Assembly: GCA_017523725.1 (NCBI GenBank)
Contig: JAFWVY010000016.1
Location: forward strand, 62,001 to 126,000
Source: Bacteroidales bacterium
GTDB taxonomy: Bacteria > Bacteroidota > Bacteroidia > Bacteroidales > UBA4181
Direction: 5' to 3'
DNA length: 64,000 nucleotides
The position numbers and the translations under genes are program-made. Below the pieces are notes generated by a model. It was given only the letters and a program-made list of their open reading frames with translations. It searched no databases and was not told the origin of the DNA. Within the stretch, counting starts at the first letter, position 1, and each line of letters starts with the position of its first letter. This document shows positions 44,601-50,786 of the stretch, piece after piece.

Positions 44601-45308
44601 GCTGTCGAGCGTGAAATAGTCCGGCTTGTCGCCCGACTGCGGATGGAACAGCAGCGCATCCGGCCCTTCGATGAAGGCGCAGTTGTCCTTGTAGGCCGAA
44701 AGGATGCGGTTGGGGTTCACTTCGGACGTCTTCTTGATGAGCTTGAAAAGCGTGGACGGCATGGTCTTGCCGTCGATGACGAACGTGCCGTTGAATATCT
44801 TGTGCCGGCAATGCTCCGAATTCACCTGCGAGAATCCGAAGATCTCGCTGTCGGTCAGCTTGCGGCCCATCTTCTTCTCCAGCCGGAGCAGATAGTCGAT
44901 CTCCTCGGCCGACAGCGCCAGACCCTCGCTGACATTGTACGCCTCCAAGTCGTCGATATAGACGATGGGCGCCGGTTTTTTGTCAACGGTGAAGATATTC
45001 TGGTCCAAGCCGTTGTACCTGACTTGCAACATGGGATCGAACGTGCTTTCGGCTGTCGCCGGGAAGAACTCCTCGATGCGGCCGATGCCCTGGATGCGCA
45101 TGTTCTGGGTGATTTCCACAGCCGTCGTGCTCCACGGGGTAATCATCTCCTTGCGGGGGCCGATGAAATATCCCTCCAGAGCCGCTGCTTCGGTGTATGC
45201 TGCGCCTTCGAAAAGCCACGTCAGCGCCTTGATGTCACTGGCCGACAGACGGCCGTCCGATTGCACCGCCAGCGTGTGGCGCGTGCTGTGCTGAAAAAAC
45301 GAAATCAT
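41610..45308 (-). CDS. purL: phosphoribosylformylglycinamidine synthase (PurL-PurQ fusion)
   Basis: A 1232-residue enzyme converting FGAR to FGAM with glutamine and ATP in purine synthesis. The N-terminal linker and tandem AIR-synthase-like domains (SGEKVIAPGSVIIS; GHDVSAGGLITTLLEM; SIHDHGAGGHLNCLSELVEE) are followed by a C-terminal glutamine amidotransferase with the catalytic Cys in LSLGVCNGCQLMAELG and His in MPHPERG. Length matches the long single-chain type. It has a textbook promoter and starts at ATG 45306-45308. Confidence 0.95.
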   Translation of the reverse strand: MISFFQHSTRHTLAVQSDGRLSASDIKALTWLFEGAAYTEAAALEGYFIGPRKEMITPWSTTAVEITQNMRIQGIGRIEEFFPATAESTFDPMLQVRYNGLDQNIFTVDKKPAPIVYIDDLEAYNVSEGLALSAEEIDYLLRLEKKMGRKLTDSEIFGFSQVNSEHCRHKIFNGTFVIDGKTMPSTLFKLIKKTSEVNPNRILSAYKDNCAFIEGPDALLFHPQSGDKPDYFTLDSEKIVISLKAETHNFPTTVEPFNGAATGSGGEIRDRAAGGNGSFPMAGTAAYFTSYPRFEGEADRTWEHTPPRPWLYQTPQEILIKASNGASDFGNKFGQPLICGSLLTYEHTENGQTYGYDKVVMLAGGVGYAKRKDCLKGHPAAGDKVVLMGGDNYRIGMGGGAVSSVDTGEYANAIELNAVQRSNPEMQKRVVNAIRTLAEAPQNPIVSIHDHGAGGHLNCLSELVEETGGNIDINKLPIGDPTLSAKEIIGNESQERMGMVVHAEDIPMVQRIAERERAPMYVIGDITDDHRFTFSDSKTGKAPIDLAIEDFLGGTPKTVMTDTNTQALYEGIYYQASRLQDYIEKVLQTEAVACKDWLTNKVDRSVTGLIAQQQCAGELQLPLNNAGIVATDYQGKRGIATSMGHAPAVALIDPAAGSRIAIAEALTNLVWVPIQDKIAGVSLSANWMWPCRSEAGEDARLYKAVQAASDFCIALGINIPTGKDSLSMTQKYPSGEKVIAPGSVIISTVGEVTDIRKTVRPVLKKDTETTLLYVNISQTPYGLGGSAFAQVMGKAGSYVPDIADPQYFVRAFNTVQTLLQSNLILAGHDVSAGGLITTLLEMCFANTDFGLEIDLSALNETDIVKLLFSESPALVMQVRTREAVAIRELFSRNGINAQIIGAPIAKRTLRIYNQGEKYKFDIDALRDKWYRTSYLFDRIQSGEKQAAERFHNYKLQPLRFTFPAHFDGMLATYGLDKKRILPTGIRAAIIREKGSNGDREMAWIMYLAGFDVKDVHMTDLVSGRETLDDVNLIVFVGGFSNADVLGSAKGWAGAFLYNEKARQALDRFYAREDTLSLGVCNGCQLMAELGLIRSDSGAEFRMRHNDSHKLESNFVNVQVEFSNAIMLRSLAGSRLGIWITHGEGKFSLQDDIEKYHVALRYSYNAYPANPNGSPDGIAGICSTDGRHLAMMPHPERGTYPWNWACYPEDRQQDEVTPWIEMFVEARKWIEKQ

Positions 45309-45327
45309 GTTGCAATGTTAAATCGGA

Positions 45328-45359
45328 CAAAAGTAGCGCAAAGCCGTATCAGAACCAAA
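45328..45359 (-). promoter_or_regulatory. promoter of purL
   Basis: Minus-strand TTTG (45359-45356), 20-bp spacer, TACTTTTG (45335-45328), giving a predicted leader of only about 13 nt before the ATG. Confidence 0.75.
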
Positions 45360-45441
45360 AAAAAAGGAAAGTTGCCGAAACATTTTGCCGTGTCGTGCAT
45401 TTGGTTTTCCTTTGCAGCCAGTCGAATTCAAATACAAGGAA

Positions 45442-46020
45442 ATGATTATAGAAAAGAACAAAGTCGTGGGCTTGTCGTACGTGCTGCATGTGGACAACGC
45501 CGAAGGCGAAGTGGTCGAGACCGTGACCGCTGCGCGTCCGCTCGAATTCATCTACGGCATCGGCCAGCTGCTGCCGAAGTTCGAAGAAAACATCGCCGGC
45601 CTCAAGGTGGGCGATACGTTCGCATTCCAGCTGCTCTGCGAGGATGCCTATGGCAAGGCCCTCGAAGAATACGTCATCGACGTTCCCAAGAGCGTCTTTA
45701 TGGTAGACGGTAAAATCGACGAAGAGATCCTGAAGGAAGGCAATGCCCTGCCGATGATGGACTCCGCGGGACATCACATGAACGGCGTCATCGTCGAGGT
45801 GAAGGACGACGTGGTGGTGATGGACTTCAACCATCCGATGGCCGGCGACGACCTGTATTTCACCGGCAAGGTGGAATCGGTACGCGAAGCCACCGCCGAC
45901 GAACTCAAGAACGGCCTTCGCCGCGGCTGCGGTGGCTGTGGCGGCGGATCCTGCGACAGTGGCAACTGTGACGGTGGCAACTGCGAAGGCGGCTGCGAAG
46001 GTGGCGGTTGCAACAAGTAA
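45442..46020 (+). CDS. slyD: FKBP-type peptidyl-prolyl isomerase, SlyD-like, with Cys-rich tail
   Basis: A 192-residue SlyD-type protein. FKBP domain halves are VVGLSYVLHVDNAEGEVVET and PLEFIYGIGQLLPKFEENIAG, later VMDFNHPMAGDDLYFTGKV; the IF insert-in-flap chaperone domain lies between. The C-terminal 30 residues carry seven Cys in a Gly/Asp/Glu/Asn context and no His, a likely metal-binding tail. SlyD helps fold proteins and deliver nickel in other bacteria. The ATG at 45442 begins MIIEKNKVVGLSY; upstream frame extension is not conserved. A terminator follows at 46042. Confidence 0.9.
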   Translation: MIIEKNKVVGLSYVLHVDNAEGEVVETVTAARPLEFIYGIGQLLPKFEENIAGLKVGDTFAFQLLCEDAYGKALEEYVIDVPKSVFMVDGKIDEEILKEGNALPMMDSAGHHMNGVIVEVKDDVVVMDFNHPMAGDDLYFTGKVESVREATADELKNGLRRGCGGCGGGSCDSGNCDGGNCEGGCEGGGCNK

Positions 46021-46041
46021 TCCGCAGTGAGGATACACGGA

Positions 46042-46074
46042 AACGGCCGGGACAATGTGTTCCGGCCGTTTTTT
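46042..46074 (+). terminator. intrinsic terminator after slyD
   Basis: AACGGCCGG (46042-46050) and CCGGCCGTT (46062-46070) form a perfect 9-bp stem with an 11-nt loop, followed by TTTT. Confidence 0.88.
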
Positions 46075-46110
46075 GTGTGCAAATCTACTTTGTTTTCGGC
46101 GAAAAAGCAA

Positions 46111-46141
46111 GTTATTCGCCGAATTTTTATCGGCGAATAAC
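46111..46141. repeat. perfect 12-bp inverted repeat, possible operator
   Basis: GTTATTCGCCGA (46111-46122) and TCGGCGAATAAC (46130-46141) are perfect inverted copies separated by 7 nt. A further TTCGGCGAA occurs at 46095-46103. No T-run follows on either strand, so a terminator is unlikely. It lies between the slyD terminator and the -7 box of the ATPase gene. Confidence 0.7.
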
Positions 46142-46201
46142 GACACTTTTTACCGATTGCTTGAAGGCATCTTCCGTGCCCCGATTTCAACAAGAAACAC
46201 T

Positions 46202-46209
46202 TACCTTTG
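46202..46209 (+). promoter_or_regulatory. -7 box for the small ATPase gene
   Basis: TACCTTTG matches TAnnTTTG. The ATG at 46308 is 98 bp downstream, giving a leader of about 90 nt that contains no convincing gene. Confidence 0.5.
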
Positions 46210-46307
46210 CCATAGAAGAAGAAACAAGAGAAATCATATGCTCGGAAAGAATCCCGTATTTCCATTAAGAGCAGAATAAGAGAACGACATTTCAGAGGCT
46301 GACGTAT

Positions 46308-47042
46308 ATGATTTTCATCCGTAAAATCACCAATGAGAGACCCATGGCGGAACGGACGGAATATCCGTATAACATTCCGGCCATCAGGTACCTGAATGAA
46401 TTTGAGTTTAAGAGCAGTGTGACGTTTATCACTGGAGAGAATGGCTCCGGAAAATCTACGCTTGTCGAAGCGATAGCATTAAGTGTCGGCTTTAATCCGG
46501 AGGGCGGCAGTTCGTTCTTGAATTATTCGACCTGTGATACACACTCTGATCTTTTCGAAGATATCAGGATAACCAGAAATGCCTGTCGCAACAGCGATGG
46601 ATATTTTCTCAGGGCCGAGAGTTTCTATAACGTGGCCAGCGAGATAGACAGAATAACGGACCGGGGCGCTTTGGAAAGAAATTATGGAGGTGCACTCCAT
46701 GAACGGTCTCATGGAGAGAGTTTCCTGGGCGTCATACTAAACAGATTGTCAGGCAATGGTTTGTATATATTTGATGAACCCGAATCCGCTTTGTCCATCC
46801 CAAGTCTTTTCCAGGTGATAGTGAAAATGAAAGAGTTGGAGAAGAAGAACTCTCAATTCATTATTGCCACGCATTCTCCCATTCTTCTGGCGTACCCTGG
46901 CGCAGAAATATATGCAATAACCGACAGTGGCTTGAAACTGACAAAATATGAAGATACGGAGCAATACCTTCTGACAAAATACTTTATCTCCAATCACACG
47001 AAGGTGATCAATGAATTATTGAATCCTTGCCGTCCCCAATAG
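46308..47042 (+). CDS. AAA/ABC-type ATPase (COG3910-like predicted ATPase)
   Basis: A 244-residue soluble ATPase. Walker A is TFITGENGSGKSTLVEA (about residues 38-54), an ABC-like signature SHGES lies near 135-139, Walker B is GLYIFDEPESALS, and the H-loop is FIIATHSPILL. No membrane or DNA-binding domain is evident. It matches the pattern of small stand-alone ATPases grouped as COG3910, which have no firm function and occur in scattered genomes. The gene is visibly richer in A+T than its neighbours and has its own promoter, suggesting acquisition. It is a single gene, not part of a recognisable defence operon. Confidence 0.83.
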   Translation: MIFIRKITNERPMAERTEYPYNIPAIRYLNEFEFKSSVTFITGENGSGKSTLVEAIALSVGFNPEGGSSFLNYSTCDTHSDLFEDIRITRNACRNSDGYFLRAESFYNVASEIDRITDRGALERNYGGALHERSHGESFLGVILNRLSGNGLYIFDEPESALSIPSLFQVIVKMKELEKKNSQFIIATHSPILLAYPGAEIYAITDSGLKLTKYEDTEQYLLTKYFISNHTKVINELLNPCRPQ

Positions 47043-47102
47043 CTACAACACCGCCCGGATAACCAGGAACAGCACGACAAACATAAGTAAAACAAATGCC
47101 AT
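47043..47102 (-). CDS. possible 19-residue hydrophobic peptide
   Basis: An ATG-to-TAG frame of 19 codons, almost entirely hydrophobic with one Arg near the end (starts MAFVLLMFVV, ends LVIRAVL). It lies 32 bp downstream of the HIT gene on the same strand and abuts the stop of the convergent ATPase gene. It could be a transmembrane micropeptide or chance; no Shine-Dalgarno is evident. Low confidence. Confidence 0.22.
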   Translation of the reverse strand: MAFVLLMFVVLFLVIRAVL

Positions 47103-47134
47103 GCGCTGTGGTTTTTGGGGCGTGTGCCGCTGTC

Positions 47135-47527
47135 CTACAGGTTCTTCCGGATGCTTTCCGCGATGGCGGTGAATTCTTCCGGCGTGAGTTGCAGCTTGGG
47201 GTTGCTGAGCAGGCAGTCTTTCTCGCTGTCGATCGGCAGCAGGTGGATGTGCGCGTGCGGCACTTCCATGCCCAGCACCATCATGGCGATACGCTGGCAG
47301 GGCACGGCCTTGCGGATGGCAGCGGCCACTTTCTTGGCAAAGACGAGGATGCCGCCCACGGTCTCGTCGTCGTAGTCGAAGAGGTAGTCTTTTTCTTCCT
47401 TGGGTATGACCAGCGTGTGGCCGCGTTTCATCGGACTGATGTCCAGAAAAGCAAAGAAGCGGTCGTCTTCGGCGATCTTGTAGCAGGGGATTTCACCCGC
47501 GATGATTCTTGAGAATATGGATGCCAT
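47135..47527 (-). CDS. HIT family nucleotide-binding protein
   Basis: A 130-residue histidine-triad hydrolase (IFSRIIAGEIPCYKIAEDD at the N-terminus; catalytic triad motif HAHIHLLP at about residues 91-98). Members hydrolyse adenosine phosphoramidates and related nucleotidyl compounds. It follows greA by 12 bp and is almost certainly co-transcribed. Confidence 0.92.
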   Translation of the reverse strand: MASIFSRIIAGEIPCYKIAEDDRFFAFLDISPMKRGHTLVIPKEEKDYLFDYDDETVGGILVFAKKVAAAIRKAVPCQRIAMMVLGMEVPHAHIHLLPIDSEKDCLLSNPKLQLTPEEFTAIAESIRKNL

Positions 47528-47539
47528 GTCTGAAGTTCT

Positions 47540-48013
47540 TTAACGTGATATTTCCATGACTTCGAACGGGATGACGCCGGCGGGCACACGGATTTCGGCC
47601 GTCTCGCCGACTTTCTTGCCAAGCAGCCCCTGGCCGATGGGCGTGTTGATGGAGATTTTTCCTTCCTTCAGGTTGGCTTCCGACTCAGAAACCAGCATAT
47701 ATTCTACAACCGCCTTGTTCTTCAGGTTCTTCAGTTTTACTTTGCTCATAATCTGCACGGAATCTGTACTGATGCGCGACTCGTCCAATATGCGCGAATT
47801 GGCGATGATCGCCTCCAGTTTGTGGATGCGTGCTTCCAGGATGCCTTGTGCTTCTTTGGCAGCGTCGTATTCGGCGTTCTCCGACAGGTCGCCTTTGTCG
47901 CGTGCTTCGGCGATCTGCCTGGAGATGGCAGGCCGTTCCACATTCTTCATGTGAGCGAGTTCTGCTTTCAGCTTATTCAGGCCTGCTTCAGAGACATAAG
48001 AAATTTTATCCAT
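47540..48013 (-). CDS. greA: transcription elongation factor GreA
   Basis: A 157-residue factor that rescues backtracked RNA polymerase by stimulating transcript cleavage. The N-terminal coiled coil (AGLNKLKAELAHMKNVERPAISRQIAEARDKGDLSENAEYDAAKEAQ) has the acidic tip residues in DLSENAEYDAA. The C-terminal FKBP-like domain ends ISINTPIGQGLLGKKVGETAEIRVP. The leader contains a terminator-like hairpin (48050-48093). Confidence 0.94.
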   Translation of the reverse strand: MDKISYVSEAGLNKLKAELAHMKNVERPAISRQIAEARDKGDLSENAEYDAAKEAQGILEARIHKLEAIIANSRILDESRISTDSVQIMSKVKLKNLKNKAVVEYMLVSESEANLKEGKISINTPIGQGLLGKKVGETAEIRVPAGVIPFEVMEISR

Positions 48014-48049
48014 ATTGATATATATTTGAATATGAATGATATATACAGC

Positions 48050-48093
48050 AAAAAACTACTACTCCCACGGTATTCCCTACCGCAGGAGCAGTA
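48050..48093 (-). terminator. terminator-like hairpin in the greA leader (attenuator candidate)
   Basis: On the minus strand, 48093-48078 (TACTGCTCCTGCGGTA) pairs with 48072-48057 (TACCGTGGGAGTAGTA) over 16 bp including three G-U pairs, with a 5-nt loop, followed by G and six T (48055-48050). It lies between the only recognisable promoter (48114-48144) and the greA start, so transcripts heading for greA would meet it. On the plus strand the G-U pairs become A-C mismatches, so it is directional. Confidence 0.75.
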
Positions 48094-48113
48094 AAATCCT
48101 TTTTGTAACACAG

Positions 48114-48144
48114 CAAAGATAGAAAAAGATTCTCACGCCTGCAA
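48114..48144 (-). promoter_or_regulatory. promoter of greA-HIT
   Basis: Minus-strand TTG (48144-48142), 20-bp spacer, TATCTTTG (48121-48114). The predicted transcript starts near 48107, giving a leader of about 94 nt. Confidence 0.65.
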
Positions 48145-48170
48145 GAAAAAGGCTAAAAATCTTTTTCTAT
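48119..48170 (-). repeat. perfect 13-bp inverted repeat after GH53, overlapping the greA promoter
   Basis: ATAGAAAAAGATT (48119-48131) and AATCTTTTTCTAT (48158-48170), with an inner GCCT/AGGC pair in the 26-nt loop. It ends 16 bp past the GH53 stop and on the minus strand finishes in a T-rich arm, so it probably serves as the GH53 terminator. It also overlaps the greA -7 box and spacer. Confidence 0.6.
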
Positions 48171-48186
48171 GTGATATTCAAGCGTT

Positions 48187-49344
48187 TTATTTCTGTTTTG
48201 CCGCCTCTGCCGCTTCTACGAACGCTTTCATGATCTTGGTCGGACGGCTGTCCGAGCCGAATGCTCCCAGACTGTATCCGCCGGGACGCGATTCGGGCGC
48301 CCAGTAGAAAATGCCGTGGCAATGGCCGTCGGTCAGGTCGCGCGAGTCGCGGATGGCCTTGCTGAACTGCCGGTAGCTTTCTTCGATGATTTCCGGATGG
48401 GCCTCGTTCACTTCGAAACCGGTCTCGACGATCATCGATTCCTTGCCGAAACGTTCGTAGACGTGTTTGATGTTGGCAATGCAGTCGTCGATGACGCCGT
48501 CAGCATCGTCACGTCCACCTTCCTTGGCTGCCCAGTAGGGATAGAGCGACATGCCGACCATGTCGTACGAGGTTCCGTATTTCTCGAGCAGACCGAGGTT
48601 CCAGTCGTACATGGCGCTGTCATAGCCGTTGTCGAGATGCACGATGGTGATGGCTTTCGGGAAAACGCTTTTGGCGGCTTTGTGGCCAGCATCGATAAAG
48701 CCGGCATACTGTTCCGGGTCGAGTTTGCTGTGGCCCATGTGCTCGGCCACGGGGACGTTGTTGGGGTCCTCCGGTTCACCGGGCGCCCGGCGGGCCGGAT
48801 TCCAGAGCAGGCCGTTGCGGGTCTCGTTGCCGATCTGGATCCATTTGGGTTCCACGCCGTTCTCTTTAAGATAGGAGAGGACTTCCACCGTATAGTTGTA
48901 GAGGTCCTGTTTCATGGTTTCGTAATCGTGCCCCATCCAGGCGGCGGGAATGGGCTGGTGCTTCGGATCGGCCCAGGTGTCGGAGTAGTGGAAGCAGATC
49001 ATGACGGCCATGTCCAGTTCCTTGGCCCGGAGACAGTTGGCCAGCAGATCCTCTTTGTCGCAGCTGCCGGCATGGTTGTCGCCCCAGCGTCTCGGATTGA
49101 CCCATACCCGGTAGCGGGTGGCATTGAGTCCCATATTCTTCAGAAGCTGGGTGAGTTCGTAGGTTTCGTCGCCTTCGAAATTTTTCAGCTGGGTGCCGCG
49201 CGCGGCCATGCCGGCGGCACTGCTGATGTCGGCGCCGAGCCAGTAGGTGTCGTCAATGCTTACGGCTCCGCCTTTGCATCCGGCGGCCGTCATGCCGGCC
49301 CATACGAGGAGGGCCAGAACCATGGTTTTGGTGAAAATATTCAT
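48187..49344 (-). CDS. GH53 arabinogalactan endo-beta-1,4-galactanase
   Basis: A 385-residue lipoprotein (signal ending MTAAGC, Cys at residue 23). The TIM barrel shows the GH53 pattern: LGADISSAAGMAARG, NATRYRVWVNPRRWG, CFHYSDTWADPKHQPIPAAW, then the acid/base Glu in IQIGNETRNGLLW (about E174) and the nucleophile in MIVETGFEVNE (about E307). It cleaves beta-1,4-galactan side chains of rhamnogalacturonan I. In Bacteroidetes such enzymes are usually anchored at the cell surface. No transporter genes are adjacent. Confidence 0.92.
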   Translation of the reverse strand: MNIFTKTMVLALLVWAGMTAAGCKGGAVSIDDTYWLGADISSAAGMAARGTQLKNFEGDETYELTQLLKNMGLNATRYRVWVNPRRWGDNHAGSCDKEDLLANCLRAKELDMAVMICFHYSDTWADPKHQPIPAAWMGHDYETMKQDLYNYTVEVLSYLKENGVEPKWIQIGNETRNGLLWNPARRAPGEPEDPNNVPVAEHMGHSKLDPEQYAGFIDAGHKAAKSVFPKAITIVHLDNGYDSAMYDWNLGLLEKYGTSYDMVGMSLYPYWAAKEGGRDDADGVIDDCIANIKHVYERFGKESMIVETGFEVNEAHPEIIEESYRQFSKAIRDSRDLTDGHCHGIFYWAPESRPGGYSLGAFGSDSRPTKIMKAFVEAAEAAKQK

Positions 49345-49388
49345 GTTCTCTTGGGGTTAGGTGGTCCGGCACGCGCCGGCACTGTCTG

Positions 49389-49396
49389 CAAAGGTA
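49389..49396 (-). promoter_or_regulatory. -7 box for GH53
   Basis: Minus-strand TACCTTTG, 44 bp upstream of the GH53 start codon. Confidence 0.5.
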
Positions 49397-49477
49397 AGGG
49401 TTTTGCGCTGACCGTACTTTTTTTTTTCAAAAAAATGAAAAATAAGCGGCAATCGTTTTTTTATTCAAAAATATCCG

Positions 49478-49485
49478 TACTTTTG
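49478..49485 (+). promoter_or_regulatory. -7 box for rpsT
   Basis: TACTTTTG, 22 bp upstream of the rpsT ATG, within AT-rich sequence. Confidence 0.55.
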
Positions 49486-49507
49486 CACCCGCAAAAAGTT
49501 AAAGCAA

Positions 49508-49762
49508 ATGGCACATCATCAATCAGCTCTTAAGAGAATCCGTCAGACGGAGAAACGTCGGCTCGACAATAAATACTATGCACGGACCACCCGTAATGCG
49601 ATCAAGCAACTGAGACTTCTGGACGACAAGGCCCAGGCTGAAGCCCAGTATCCGAAGGTGGCGTCCATGCTCGACAAGCTGGCAAAGAAGGGTGTGATTC
49701 ATAAGAACAAGGCTTCGAACCTCAAGTCGAACCTTGCCAAACATGTGGCGACGCTGGCATAA
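49508..49762 (+). CDS. rpsT: 30S ribosomal protein bS20
   Basis: An 84-residue, very basic protein with the S20 pattern: MAHHQSALKRIRQTEKRR, NARTTRNAIKQLR-like helix 2, and the C-terminal GVIHKNKASNLKSNLAKHV. It binds 16S rRNA early in 30S assembly. Own promoter and a two-hairpin terminator region follow. Confidence 0.95.
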   Translation: MAHHQSALKRIRQTEKRRLDNKYYARTTRNAIKQLRLLDDKAQAEAQYPKVASMLDKLAKKGVIHKNKASNLKSNLAKHVATLA

Positions 49763-49844
49763 GCGGCGCTTGTTAACAAGACAGATGACGAATAGAGAAT
49801 AGTAGTTGTTTTAAGGGTACCTGCAGCGCAGGCTGCAGGGGGAA

Positions 49845-49879
49845 AGGGGCGATGCCGTGAGGTTCGCCTCTTTTTTTTT
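49845..49879 (+). terminator. intrinsic terminator after rpsT
   Basis: AGGGGCGA (49845-49852) and TCGCCTCT (49864-49871) form an 8-bp stem with one G-U, followed by nine T. A second small hairpin, CCTGCAG (49820-49826) with CTGCAGG (49833-49839), lies just upstream. Confidence 0.8.
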
Positions 49880-49927
49880 GACGTCTTTCCCGCTGCGGCC
49901 ATTGCACGGATTCCAGCCGGATGACGT

Positions 49928-50632
49928 TCAGATCATGCCGTGGTCGGCGAAGCTGTAATAGCCGGTACTGGCTACGATGAGGTGGTCCAGCAGCACGATG
50001 TCCACCAGTTTGGCACCCGACTTTACCTGTGCCGTCAGGCTGATATCCTCGCGGCTGGGCATCAGGTTGCCCGACGGATGGTTGTGGCACAGGACAATGC
50101 CCGATGCCAGGCGGTCCACGGCATGCTTGAGGATGATGCGCACATCGGCGATGGTGGATGACAGGCCGCCCTGGCTGATGCGGCAGTGGGTGATGATCCG
50201 GTGTGTGCGGCTGAGCAGCACCACCCAGAATTCCTCGTGGACCAGATCTGCCAGAATAGGTTGGAACAGATGATAGATGTCTCGGCTGGAAGTGACATTC
50301 CGGTTGGGTGCGGGCACGGCCTGCGCCCGTCTACGGCCAAGTTCCAGCGCGGCTGTCACGGTGGCGGCACGCGCCGGTCCGATACCCTTCTGCCGGGTCA
50401 TCTCCTGCAGGGAGCACCTTCCGAGCAGTTGCAGGTCATCGTCGTACCGGCGCAGCAGATGCCGGGCCACATCCACCGCTGTCATTTCCTGGCAACCGCT
50501 TCCGAGCAGTATGGCAAGCAGTTCCGCATCGCTCAGGGCTCCGGGCCCTGATTGCATCAGTTTTTCCCTCGGACGTTCGTCCTTATTCCATTCTTTGATG
50601 GGAATCCGATCAGTTGGCATAGTCAATTTCAT
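49928..50632 (-). CDS. radC: RadC family JAB-domain protein
   Basis: A 234-residue protein with an N-terminal helix-hairpin-helix region (LSDAELLAILLGSG, GIGPARAATVTAALELG) and a C-terminal JAB metalloprotease-like domain with HNHPSGNLMPSREDISLT, the HxH(x)nD zinc motif. Named for a role in DNA repair that is no longer accepted; function uncertain. ATG 50632 (MKLTMPTDRIPIKEW) or 50620 (MPTDRIPIKEW) may be the start; a -7 box at 50648-50655 excludes the longer frame and slightly favours 50620. Confidence 0.88.
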   Translation of the reverse strand: MKLTMPTDRIPIKEWNKDERPREKLMQSGPGALSDAELLAILLGSGCQEMTAVDVARHLLRRYDDDLQLLGRCSLQEMTRQKGIGPARAATVTAALELGRRRAQAVPAPNRNVTSSRDIYHLFQPILADLVHEEFWVVLLSRTHRIITHCRISQGGLSSTIADVRIILKHAVDRLASGIVLCHNHPSGNLMPSREDISLTAQVKSGAKLVDIVLLDHLIVASTGYYSFADHGMI

Positions 50633-50647
50633 GGTCTTAATGTCTGG

Positions 50648-50655
50648 CAAAAATA
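50648..50655 (-). promoter_or_regulatory. -7 box for radC
   Basis: Minus-strand TATTTTTG matches TAnnTTTG and rules out the upstream portion of the radC frame. Confidence 0.45.
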
Positions 50656-50736
50656 ATACGAAATATGCATCTATCCATGCACGCGGGCATTTTTTTCTTG
50701 CGCACCTTTTCCATTTGTCCCGTACGCCATTTTCCA

Positions 50737-50767
50737 TTTGTTTTTACCGCTGTTTTTCGTAAAATTG
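50737..50767 (+). promoter_or_regulatory. promoter of lemA-M48-pyrH
   Basis: TTTG (50737-50740), 19-bp spacer, TAAAATTG (50760-50767), one mismatch to TAnnTTTG, 19 bp before the lemA ATG. Confidence 0.55.
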
Positions 50768-50786
50768 CAGAACAAAATTTTTCATC

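Noticed and set aside
45922-46017. Repetitive Cys/Gly codons that could look like a repeat array
   Set aside because: They encode the metal-binding tail of SlyD; there are no spacers or palindromic repeats, so not CRISPR.
46008-46268. An 86-codon plus-strand frame after slyD
   Set aside because: It crosses the slyD terminator, the inverted repeat and the -7 box at 46202, and shows no family similarity.
49928-50737. Extended radC frame starting at 50737
   Set aside because: The extra N-terminal residues lie upstream of a -7 box at 50648-50655 and are unlike other RadC proteins.
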